Part shown: positions 55,601 through 64,000 of the stretch, piece after piece
Layout: the number at the start of each line of letters is the position of its first letter
How positions within the stretch are numbered: the first letter of the stretch is position 1
Assembly: GCA_029990175.1 (NCBI GenBank)
Contig: JARKIP010000011.1
Location: forward strand, 5,766,001-5,830,000
Direction: 5' to 3'
Source of the DNA: Petunia secreta
Taxonomy: Eukaryota > Streptophyta > Magnoliopsida > Solanales > Solanaceae
Length of the DNA: 64,000 bases
Program-made: the position numbers and the translations under genes
The notes under the pieces: model-generated
Databases searched by the model: none
What the model was told of the DNA's origin: nothing
What the model saw: the letters and a program-made list of their open reading frames with translations, nothing else

Positions 55601-57131
55601 CACTTGCTTCTGACATTCACAGTTAAGATGGCCAGGCATCAAGAGAAGGCCCTTGAAATTGGCTTTCTATTGGTTGCCTGAAGTGTAGATGTGTTGCTAC
55701 CCTTTTGTGTTATCTATAGCTAGTGGAAGTTGAAAGTTGGAAAGCCAGATCATAGGGTAGAAAGAAAAAGGATTTACGTTCATGAGATTAATTGATTTCA
55801 CAAATATGGCTAAAATTTCTGAGTTCGTGGAATATGGTCTACTCTTAGACCAAGTTCCTTTTCTTATTTTAATTTATTGACATTTAATCATCTTTTCCAA
55901 GAAGAGGATAACAGTGTCCCAACATATAAATGTACCTACCTTCAGTAAAAAAGAAAATAGATGAACTTCAAGCAGCATTTATTCAATGGCTTTTTCTGTA
56001 GCACTAAGATCTGCTGTGTCTTTGCACTTAATGCTTGCAGTAAATTTGAAGAAATTTGTGCACCTCGTGTTGAAGAATTTTGCTTCATTACAGATAACAC
56101 TTACACAAAAGAAGAGGTATTTGTTTTTCTATTTGAATCTATATTGTTGTTGTTCTTGTTAAACTTTGCCACGTGGATGTGTAAAGGCCATAATATCTTC
56201 CATTTCAGGTAATAAAAATGGAAAGTCAAGTCTTGAACCTTTTGGGCTTTCAACTTGCTGCTCCAACCACCAAGAAGTTCCTGAGGTAACATAATTTGTA
56301 TTATCTGCTAAGTTCTATCTGGTATGATACATTGAAAAGTAGGCTTTTCATTGTGCAATTGTCCATCCTCGCTTTTAGGAGATTTATTCAAGCAGCACAA
56401 GCTTCTTACAAGGTATGAAATAGCACTATTTTGCCTGACATCATGATAAAGCTGTTGATATGTAAATAACTTGCTTCAACCGGCAGGTTCCCTCTGTCGA
56501 ACTGGAGTTCATGGCAAATTATTTAGCAGAGTTAACACTTGCTGACTATGGTTTCCTAAAGTTTCTTCCATCTCTTACTGCTGCATCAGCTGTATTTCTA
56601 GCCAGATGGACACTTGATCAATCTAACCACCCATGGGTATGCATCTTTTAAACTCCTTGATATTATTTGTCTCTATACTGCAAATGAAATGCAACCATGA
56701 AATGACTCTTTAGTGTCCCACAGAATCCAACTTTGGAGTATTATACCAGATACAAGGTATCAGAACTCAAACCTACAGTTTTTGCTCTTCAAGAGTTACA
56801 GAAGAATATCAGTGGCTGCACCCTCAATGCCATACGCGAAAAGTATAGACAACCAAAGGTAAACAAACTACTACACATTTGCTCATCACTGGCTTACATT
56901 GAAAATTCAAACTAACTAGCAGACAAGATGTGTATAGCCGAATGTCTTGCACCATTTCAGAATTAACCTTGTTATAGTTATGAGGATACATTTGATACAC
57001 AACATTTTGAATTATACCACAGTTGTCAGCTGTTCAATATTTTCTACATATAACCAAACTTCTTGTAATGTTGACAGTTCAAGTCCGTGGCTACTTTATC
57101 GGCTCCAAAACCAGTCCAATCACTGTTCTAA
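52628..57131 (+). CDS. CYCA2: A2-type mitotic cyclin
   Basis: There are eleven coding exons: 52628-52939, 53110-53389, 54124-54251, 54693-54785, 55422-55555, 56041-56116, 56209-56285, 56379-56412, 56487-56636, 56724-56858 and 57078-57131. All are GT-AG, and the phases close to 490 codons plus TAA. The N-terminus has the A2 signature MRITRARA near residue 18 and an A-type destruction box RAVLKDMTN (79-87) for APC/C-driven degradation. The cyclin N-domain holds CSLYAPDIYNNL, MRGILIDWLVEVSEEYRLV and LTVNLIDRFL. The C-domain holds FLKFLPSLTAASAVFLARW and YKVSELKPTVFALQEL. It ends VATLSAPKPVQSLF, as in A2 cyclins. Such proteins bind CDKA and CDKB and act from S phase to mitosis; in Arabidopsis CYCA2s restrain endoreduplication. 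Looks intact. The exact A2 paralogue is not assigned. Confidence 0.9.
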
Positions 57132-57992
57132 CGAGTGTTCATGTTCCATCTGCATGGCCAGTTCAAGTGCTGTGTGTCCATCCTAGTCTCTTAAAATCCC
57201 ATAATCTATCAATCCTCCAAAGAAACCCTCGTTCTGTTGTTCATTCCTCTTCTAAAGTTTAACCAATGTTTGTATTGTTCCTAATCAGTTCACTAATAGA
57301 TTATTAAGTGGAAATGTGAAGGCTTAGATGTAAAGCTGGTTATTAACAAGAGTCTCGGTAGAATAGAAGCTAAACAACAATCGATAGCTACTTGCTATCT
57401 TGTAGTTTGGAGCTATTTGAAAGCTCATCATGTAAAATCGTTCTGAAACTGAGTATTTCTATTCTTTCAGTCAATAAATCTGTTTCATGCTTAACATGCA
57501 GCTTGTGTTGGATCTACTTTTATGTTTCAAAAGTTGGGTTGAAATGGGGAAATCCTTTTTAGCTTCCTGAGCTTAACGTCTAACTGTTGATTCTTGTTTG
57601 TTTTTTCATTTCTGATATTCCTTTTCTGTTTTTGTTTTTTGTTTTTTTTTAAATTGTGTTCATTTCGGGTATTACAACTTTTGTTTCCTTATTAGGAAAT
57701 TTGATTTGTGGATTGCATAAACTAGAATGATGCTGAGCTAAAGTGTTGGTACTAATGTTGAGTAATTTTTAATGGGGTTATAATAACTAAGATAACTTAC
57801 AATAAACATATCGTGGATTTGGTTGGAAAAAAAGATTATCCTCGTGATGTCCATATGAACTGGGAATAAAGGTGTTGGAAAAGTTGAGACAGGTTTGGGA
57901 ATATCATATATAAATTTTCTAAGTGTATTTAGGAGATTTGATCTTCTCCTTAAATTCTTCAATCAAGAAAGTTAAATACTTGTAAAAATATA
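57132..57992. terminator. A2 cyclin 3' region with a candidate polyadenylation signal
   Basis: AATAAA at 57473-57478 lies 340 bp after the stop codon and is followed by T/G-rich sequence, so it could direct polyadenylation. The rest of the interval has no gene; a T-rich stretch lies at 57600-57652. Confidence 0.4.
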
Positions 57993-58349
57993 GGCTTATT
58001 ACATAAAATACCCACTGAACTATGGTCGAAATCCCTGTGACACACTTCATTTTTTGCGGGCAACCTGAGACACACCAAACTTTCCAATAGTGTATCTAAT
58101 ACACACCTCCTCGACGACGTGGCGTTCGCGTGCCAAACATAACAGTCCAGGCGCGTGATGACTTCAATTGTTATGCTAATATCTTTATTTGAGGTGCTAC
58201 CTGCCAAAAACTTATTTTCTAGTTTTATTTCTCAAATTATTTATTAGTTGTTCTTCAAAAATATGAAGAAGAAAACCCACCCCCTCCCCCTTCCTCTTCT
58301 TCCTCAACACCTCCCTAAAATTGTACATTAACTCAACAATTCAAGCCCC

Positions 58350-58380
<31 letters not shown>

Positions 58381-59526
58381 ACACACACCAACTTCACCTT
58401 TAAAGTCATTTGTGTCCGAAAACATAAAAAGTTAATCAAAAGACATTATTTGAGTAAGTGGACCGTTGATTGCCATGGTTTTCTCCTTATCAAAACTCCT
58501 ACTTCTCCTGGCAGAGGTTTTGCTTCTTTTTTTTCGTTATTTTAATTAAAATTTTTCACCATTAAAGACATTTAAAAAGAGTTACTTAATTTATGTTGAA
58601 TTTGAGAAGTTGAACTGATCAAAGAATACTGATTGGAGTTCAAATTCGTGGTCACTTTTTAGCAGAAATTTGTTGAAAGCGTGTCAATTTTGGTGATTCA
58701 TTTTAGTAAGATTTAAAGAACACCATTGACAACCTTGAAGCTTTGAGGGTTGACAAGGATTTGAAATGTATTGTAAATTTTTTTTTTTTTTTTTTAAAGT
58801 TACCAAACACCCTGGAAGGTCCCATCGGTGTTGGTTAGATTTTATTCATAATCAGAGCTTATACAAGAGGAGGGGATGTTGCCAAAACCTCCCAACAAAA
58901 GCTAGACCTAACAAACTAAGGTGTGTAAACACTGCCACACCTTCAAAAATTAAGCTTGTAAAGGAGAAATCCTTTTTGTTTTTGCTTGACAAAAGTCTTT
59001 CTCTTTGCTGCACCAGCTTTGGCTTTTTGTGTGTGGAGCACCATTCAAACATTTGAAGATCAAATCATTCAAGGAGGATCAAAATACCAACCTACATGTT
59101 TTGCAGCTCTAATTCTAAAGGAGGGGATTTCCATTTTATCCATCATTAGATGTCCTTTTTGAATTTAGCCTAAAGGAGCTGAATATAAAATTGGGTTGAA
59201 GATGGTTATGGTGGTGGTAGTATTGAAGAAGATGACGGGGTAGCGTTGGGGAAGATGAAGGAGGGGGGGGGGGGGGGATGGGGAAGGAATACTTTTTGTT
59301 TTTCTTTTTGTTAATTTTATGTATTTATTTTTTCCTTAGGCTAGGACATGTGTTGCATATTGATTGGGGCGTGTAACAAATTTTTGAGAGTAAGTGTGGT
59401 CAGCATAAAAACAGTGTGTATTAGATACACTTTTGGGAAGTTTGGTGTGTCTTAGGTTACCTGCAAAAATTTAGTGTGTTACAGGGATTTCGATCATAGT
59501 TCAAGGGGTATTTTATGTATTCAGCC
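57993..59526. mobile_element. Non-autonomous Mutator-type element, 1534 bp, perfect 9-bp duplication
   Basis: The terminal inverted repeats are about 115 bp long. Both begin GGCT and share ACATAAAATACCC, GAAATCCCTGT and AGTGTATCTAATACACAC. The flanks AAAAATATA (57984-57992) and AAAAATATA (59527-59535) are identical. Inside are a C run of about 20 followed by (CA)n (58346-58388), a T run near 58773 and a G run of about 15 (59262-59277). No transposase is encoded; an open frame at 58766-59056 starts in the T run and shows no domain. Confidence 0.92.
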
Positions 59527-59535
59527 AAAAATATA

Positions 59536-60030
59536 AACCATCTTTATAGGCATGTATTGGTTTGGAAATATCTCTAAAAGAGGAAAATCTTACATCATCA
59601 TATTACTATAAAAGCATGTCCTTCTAAACATATAAAAGTAAAATACCAAAATACCTGACATATCCCTGATTAAGAATAAACCTACGCAAACAGGTTCCAT
59701 TGCTCTGGTGTACAAGTGCCCTTCTAAAGAAAATACATATTTAAAGACGTTTAAGAAAAGCCAGTGTTCTCAGGAAATCAAATGGACGCAACTTTTCATT
59801 GCTTCACCATATAAATACTATGCGGATGGATGCAACCTGCATTAACCAAATTTTAGATTTCCAAATTGTTTTAATGTTCAATCACTTCCAATGTCCGGGG
59901 AAATAGAAAAAAGAACCAGGCAAGGTAATACCAACACATGAACCTGTCTATTTTATTTATTTATTATGTAGATATAGAGTAGAATTTCTAGCAAAGACTG
60001 AAATCTTTTATTTTACATCATGATAAATCA
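59536..60030. other. Intergenic DNA, nothing recognised
   Basis: A+T-rich, no coding or repeat signal that I can support. Confidence 0.5.
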
Positions 60031-60773
60031 TGTCGTGAAAGTAGAATTTAAGATTTCCAAAGCTATTTCTGAAATCAAAGCTACTCTTGTATTGGATAAA
60101 AGCTGACAGGACTTGAAAAGGTGACACGTGTCTACCACGTGGTACGAGTAGAAGTTCCAACGGACAGACACCTAACGGATAGACATTTGTCACGAGCAGA
60201 CCCAAAGGAGTTATGAAACACTTCATCAGTCAACACGGTCTAAGTGAGCAGTTATTAACATGATCATTCACGATCATTCAATTAATGGTCATCAAGGAAA
60301 TCATTACAACCCAGCGGTTATGCATCCAACGGATACGTGCCCGGCAGTTACATATCCAAATGGATCAATACCCAGCGGTTACAAATCCCAACGGGTGCCT
60401 ATCGGACTTATAAATAGCATTTGCCCTAAACCATCGTAACACAACTTTACTTCCTGTCTACAATATCAATAAGAATACTCTCTCGCTCTTGCTCAGTTAT
60501 TCCATTTTGCTCATATTTGCCTAGCATCTTAATTCTTCAATCCTCTAAGTACGACTGGTATCGAAGAGCTCTCTCCGGGGATAAGCGATACGATACGGTT
60601 ATTTCTCCTTATTTCTGTCAGTGCTTTATCTTTATTAGTTCATACTTATATCTCGTTCTCGTATTGTCACCATTTTGGTCCGTCGTTCAAACTCTTAATC
60701 TCAACTATTGATCGTGACTCCGCAAATATAAATTTAATTGTTAATTGGCCTAAAATCAGATCTAGGTTAAACA
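60031..60773 (+). repeat. 5' LTR of a Tat-lineage Gypsy element
   Basis: The 3' edge is set by TTAAACA (ending 60773) followed by the primer-binding site TGGCGACCGCAGTGGGA (60777-60793). The promoter-like ACTTATAAATAGCATT lies at 60408-60423. Repeated CAGCGGTTA and CCAACGG words occur at 60310-60400. The 5' edge is uncertain: TGTCGTGAAAG at 60031 would pair with the ACA end, but later TG positions are possible. Confidence 0.6.
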
Positions 60774-60878
60774 ATTTGGCGACCGCAGTGGGAGCCGATC
60801 AATAGCCTTCGTAGGTTAATAGTTTATCTTTTCTGATATTACACCTCTTTTCGTCAGTCTCTTTGTTCTATAACTAAC

Positions 60879-61148
60879 ATGGCAGAACGCAATTCCCAAC
60901 GAACTGCCGTAGGCGGAAGTCAGGTAAAATACCCGCGTAGCGAATATTTTCGAAATAAAGCAAAAGCCTGGTGAGTCTCTCCGCCAATACGTGGATCGCT
61001 TCCAAAGAGAGCGAGTAATGCATCCCGAGGTACCGAACAGATGGGCGGTAATCGCGTTTACCTAAGGTCTGGATATTAGAAGCTCGGCGGCTACGCGCAG
61101 ATTATACGAATCACTTCGCGAATCCCCATCAGCCAGCTGGTCGAACGT
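60879..61148 (+). pseudogene. gag: Gag remnant of the Tat element, internally deleted
   Basis: It opens MAERNSQRTAVGGSQVKYPR at 60879 and stops at a TGA near 60972. In another frame the next bases read ESLRQYVDRFQRERVMHP, the retrotransposon-gag core, then RSSAATRRLYESLRE, and within about 150 bp the sequence has moved into protease. Full Tat gags are several hundred residues, so large parts are missing. Confidence 0.65.
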
Positions 61149-61523
61149 TTGCAATCGATACGCCTCAAGGGTAGGTATCGGCGAATTCGAGTGACTCTTG
61201 GTGAGATTACCCTGACAACTCTCGCCGAAGGGGTAGCGAAGGAAACAACTTTTCATGTTGTTGATGCGGATCTAGCCTACAACATCATTTTGGGAAGACC
61301 TTGGATCCACGACATGCAAGCTGTTCCTTCAACTTATCGCCAAGTATTGAAGTTCCCATCCGAATGGGGAGTACGTGAGGTCCGAGGAGAGCAACGCTCT
61401 GCCCGAGATTGCTACTCGGTGGCTCTCAAACTGCCCAAAGAGAACAAATAGCAATTACAGCGACCGGGGCCAGATATACCATATGAAGAAACTAAGTACG
61501 AGGTCCTGGAATACATCACGAAG
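61149..61523 (+). pseudogene. Aspartic protease C-terminal part of the Tat element
   Basis: It reads TTFHVVDADLAYNIILGRPW, the well-conserved end of Gypsy proteases, then HDMQAVPSTYRQVLKFPSEW. The active-site Asp-(Ser/Thr)-Gly lies in the deleted part. A TAG at 61449-61451 interrupts the frame before RT; the same frame resumes after it. Confidence 0.7.
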
Positions 61524-62592
61524 ATGGATGAAAGAGAAAACCACATGCCGACCGTGGAAGCTTTGGAACCCGAAGAATTGTTCGCCGATAAGCCGGAGCG
61601 GAAGGTGTACTTAGGGACTGAACTGAGCGAACGCCTACGGGGAGATATCCTCCAGTTCCTCAAGGAGCGGCATACAACGTTCGCCTGGTCCCACGCAGAT
61701 ATGACAGGTATTTCTCCCGACATCATTACTCACAGGTTGAACGTCGATCCATATCACCGCCCGGTGAAACAGAAGACGCGCCAGCAAGGAGCCTTTCGAA
61801 ACCAGGTCATCAACGACGAGGTCGATCGGCTGTTAAAAATCGGGTTAGTACGTGAAGTCAAATATCCAGACTGGCTAGCCAAAGTGGTTGTTGTACCTAA
61901 GAAGAATGGTAAATGGCGAGTCTGCATTGACTTCACGGATCTAAACAAAGCCTGCCCGAAGGATTCATATCCCCTTCCCAGGATAGATCAACTGATCGAT
62001 GCAACAGCCGGACACGAGGTGCTCACTTTCCTCGACGCGTATTCCGGATATAACCAGATATTGATGGAGCCTAGAGATCAGGAGAAAACGGCGTTCATAA
62101 CCTGTCGAGGTAGGTATTGTTATAAAGTTATGCCATTTGGACTAAAAAAATGCAGGTGCAACATATCAGCGTCTAGTCAATCGAATGTTCCATGACCATA
62201 TCGGAAAGACTATGGAAGTGTACATCGATGATATGTTGATCAAATCCAAACGAGCAGAGGACCATCTGGCACATTTGAAAGAAGCTTTCCGAATCTTGGA
62301 TCAGTACAACATGAAGCTGAATCCGGAGAAGTGTGCATTCGGAGTCGGGCCGGGGAAGTTCCTGGGATTCATCGTTTCTCAGTGTGGAATTGAAGTCAAT
62401 CCCGCTCAAATTAAAGCCATTGAATCAATCCCAGATGTACTTCACAACAGGAAAGACGTCATGAAACTGACGGGGAGAGTGGCGGCCCTACGAAGATTCA
62501 TTTCCCGATCATCTGACCGATGCAAGAGCTTCTTCGATGTTTTAAAACAAAACAAGGAGTTCGAATGGACCCTGAATGCCAACAAGCATTGA
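61524..62592 (+). pseudogene. pol: Gypsy reverse transcriptase with a frameshift
   Basis: The first frame (61524 to about 62150) has ITHRLNVDPYHRPVKQK, WLAKVVVVPKKNGKWRVCID, DLNKACPKDSYPLPRIDQL, FLDAYSGYNQI and VMPFGLK. A frameshift at the A run near 62145 moves the reading to the frame of 62185, which holds the catalytic YIDDML, then LNPEKCAFGVGPGKFLGF and the start of the connection domain. A second shift at a C run near 62570 breaks it again before RNase H. All catalytic motifs are present, but no single product can be made. Confidence 0.88.
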
Positions 62593-63540
62593 AGGATCTG
62601 AAAAAGTATCTATCCAATCCTCCACTGCTCTCTACACCTCAGGAGGGTGAGCAACTACTGAATTATTTGGCAGTCTCAGAATCGTCGGTAAGCGCCGTTC
62701 TAGTTCGGGAAGAAAAAGGTAAACAACTTCCTATCTATTACATTAGCAAAGCTCTAATTGACGCAAAAACATGCTATCAACCCTTAGAAAAATTGGCGTT
62801 GGCACTGGTAACTGCTGCTCGTAAGTTACGCCCTTACTTTCAAAGTCATTCGGTAGCTATGGTTACAACCTTTCCTTTACGAAATGTTCTGCACAAACTT
62901 GAATTTTCAGGAAGGTTAGTAAAATGGGCTATAGAATTATCTGAGTTTGATATCACCTACGAGCCTAGGGTAGCAATAAAGTCACAAGTTTTAGCAGACT
63001 TCGTGGCAGATTTCAGCACTAATATATACCCTGAGGCAGAAAGAGATGCTATTCTTTATGCAGGGCAGGCTCCTGGCACGTGGACCCTTCACACAGACGG
63101 CTCCTCGAGCGTCAAAGAGTTCGGGCTTGGACTGGTTCTCGTTGCTCCATCCGGAGAGACGGTAAGACAGGCTATCAAATGCCCATTTATTACTAACAAT
63201 GAGGCCGAATATGAGGCCGTTATTGCAGGATTAGAACTAGCCCGAAGTTATGGAGCAACCATCTTCAAACTAAAAAGTGACTCTCAGCTGGTGGTCAATC
63301 AGATAAATGGAGGCTTCATTGCGCGAGAATCCAGGATGCAAGTGTACCTCGCCTGAGTAAAAGAGCTCCTAGCACAGTTTGACGAATGGGAGGCATTTCA
63401 GATTCCACGGGAAGAAAACCATGAAGCCGATGCTCTCGCAAACATGGGATCAGTGGCAGAGATAGGGGCAGCCAGCTCTTCAGCTGTGGTTCAACTTCTC
63501 TACACGACCATGGACAGAGAAAAGTTCGAAGTCAACACCA
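62572..63540 (+). pseudogene. pol: RNase H regions of the Tat element
   Basis: The first RNase H region has PIYYISKALIDAKTCYQPLE and LRPYFQSHSVAMVTT. The second, archaeal-type copy has WTLHTDGSSSVKEFGLGLVL, NNEAEYEAVIAGLELAR and LKSDSQLVVNQINGG. A TGA at 63354-63356 breaks the second copy, which resumes in the same frame (FQIPREENHEADALANMGS). The doubled RNase H supports Tat-lineage placement. Confidence 0.8.
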
Positions 63541-64000
63541 TCAACGCTACTTGGGACTGGCGGAATGAGATAACAAACTATCTTATCCATGGAACTCTAC
63601 CCGTAGATACAAAAGCTACTCGGTATACAATTCTCAACGGCAAACTCTACCATAAAATGTTTGCAGGACCTCTCGCAAAATGTCTCGGACCGAGTCAAAT
63701 CAATTATGTGATGATAGAAGTCCATGAAGGCTGTTGTGGAAATCATTCTGGGGGCAAGGCGTTAACCCATAAGCTGATTCGAGCAGGTTATTATTGGGAC
63801 AAAATGGAGAAAGATACGAACGAATTTGTCAAAAAATGTGACAAATGCCAGAGGTTCGCTCATCTTCTCCATCAGCCAGCAGAACCGCTCCACTCAATAA
63901 TCTCTCCGTGGCCCTTCATGAAATGGGGGATGGATATTGTTGGTCCTCTTCCCACAGCACCGAGAGGGATGCGCTTCTTATTGATCATCACTGATTACTT
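63541..64000 (+). pseudogene. pol: Gypsy integrase N-terminal part, cut by window end
   Basis: Zinc-binding residues are in VHEGCCGNHSGGKAL and CDKCQRFAHL. The core begins WGMDIVGPLPTAPRG, with the first catalytic Asp, and runs off the window at LLIITDY. It is open in this part, but the upstream gene is disrupted. Confidence 0.85.

Larger units (their letters stand above)
60774..64000 (+). mobile_element. Tat-lineage Gypsy retrotransposon, internal region, cut by window end
   Basis: The order is PBS, gag remnant, protease remnant, reverse transcriptase, two RNase H-like regions, then integrase, which is Gypsy order. The second RNase H just before integrase is a mark of the Tat lineage. Integrase is cut at 64000, so the 3' LTR is outside the window. 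Gag is mostly deleted, and pol carries two frameshifts and stops, so the copy is defective. Confidence 0.88.

Noticed and set aside
58766..59056. 96-codon open frame in the Mutator-type element
   Set aside because: It begins in a T run and has no transposase or other domain; chance frame.

Overview
The window looks like nuclear DNA of a flowering plant, most likely an asterid of the Solanaceae type. Three split plant genes with GT-AG introns lie in a matrix of transposable elements, microsatellites and A+T-rich intergenic DNA. The family-level guess is an inference from the style of the genes and elements; no species call is possible from sequence alone. No prokaryotic features, CRISPR arrays, rRNA or tRNA genes were seen.

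The three genes are all on the + strand. (1) MCD1 (14435-18917, 5 coding exons, 354 aa) is a chloroplast inner-envelope protein that helps place the FtsZ division ring. (2) PnsB3/NDF4 (19692-22179, 6 coding exons, 174 aa) is a plastid 2Fe-2S ferredoxin-like subunit of the photosynthetic NDH complex. (3) An A2-type cyclin (52628-57131, 11 coding exons, 490 aa) carries an A-type destruction box and both cyclin folds. All exon phases join without a break, so all three look intact. MCD1 and PnsB3 are neighbours and both serve chloroplasts; the cyclin is a separate nuclear cell-cycle gene about 30 kb away.

Layout. 1-4.6 kb: gene-less repeats and a long TTC/TTA microsatellite. 4.6-12.5 kb: two decayed Mutator-like elements of the same design, a rightward transposase N-terminus facing a leftward gene of the DUF1985 type. 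Each carries its own array of palindrome-containing tandem repeats, and a nested MITE sits between them. 12.5-14.2 kb: a non-autonomous element with long terminal inverted repeats. 14.4-22.2 kb: MCD1 and PnsB3. 22.4-23.7 kb: a hAT element and a PIF/Harbinger-type MITE, both with perfect target-site duplications. 25.3-28.5 kb: a leftward LTR-retrotransposon relic with a PPT-LTR-PBS arrangement. 28.5-44.6 kb: an old LTR-element relic broken by a solo LTR (30200-31978) and by a complete leftward Copia/Sirevirus-like element (32217-42870), each with a perfect 5-bp duplication. 45-48.3 kb: a short Mutator-type MITE and a 1.44-kb near-perfect foldback. 52-57.1 kb: the cyclin. 58-59.5 kb: a 1.5-kb Mutator-type element with a perfect 9-bp duplication. 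60-64 kb: the 5' part of a Tat-lineage Gypsy element that runs off the window.

The most unusual structures are: the two convergent Mutator-like elements, one with a palindromic higher-order repeat array sitting exactly in a transposase intron; the 1.44-kb foldback; and the Sirevirus-like element, with a doubled capsid-like region, eight in-frame stops but no frameshift in gag-pol, and an extra ORF in the env position.
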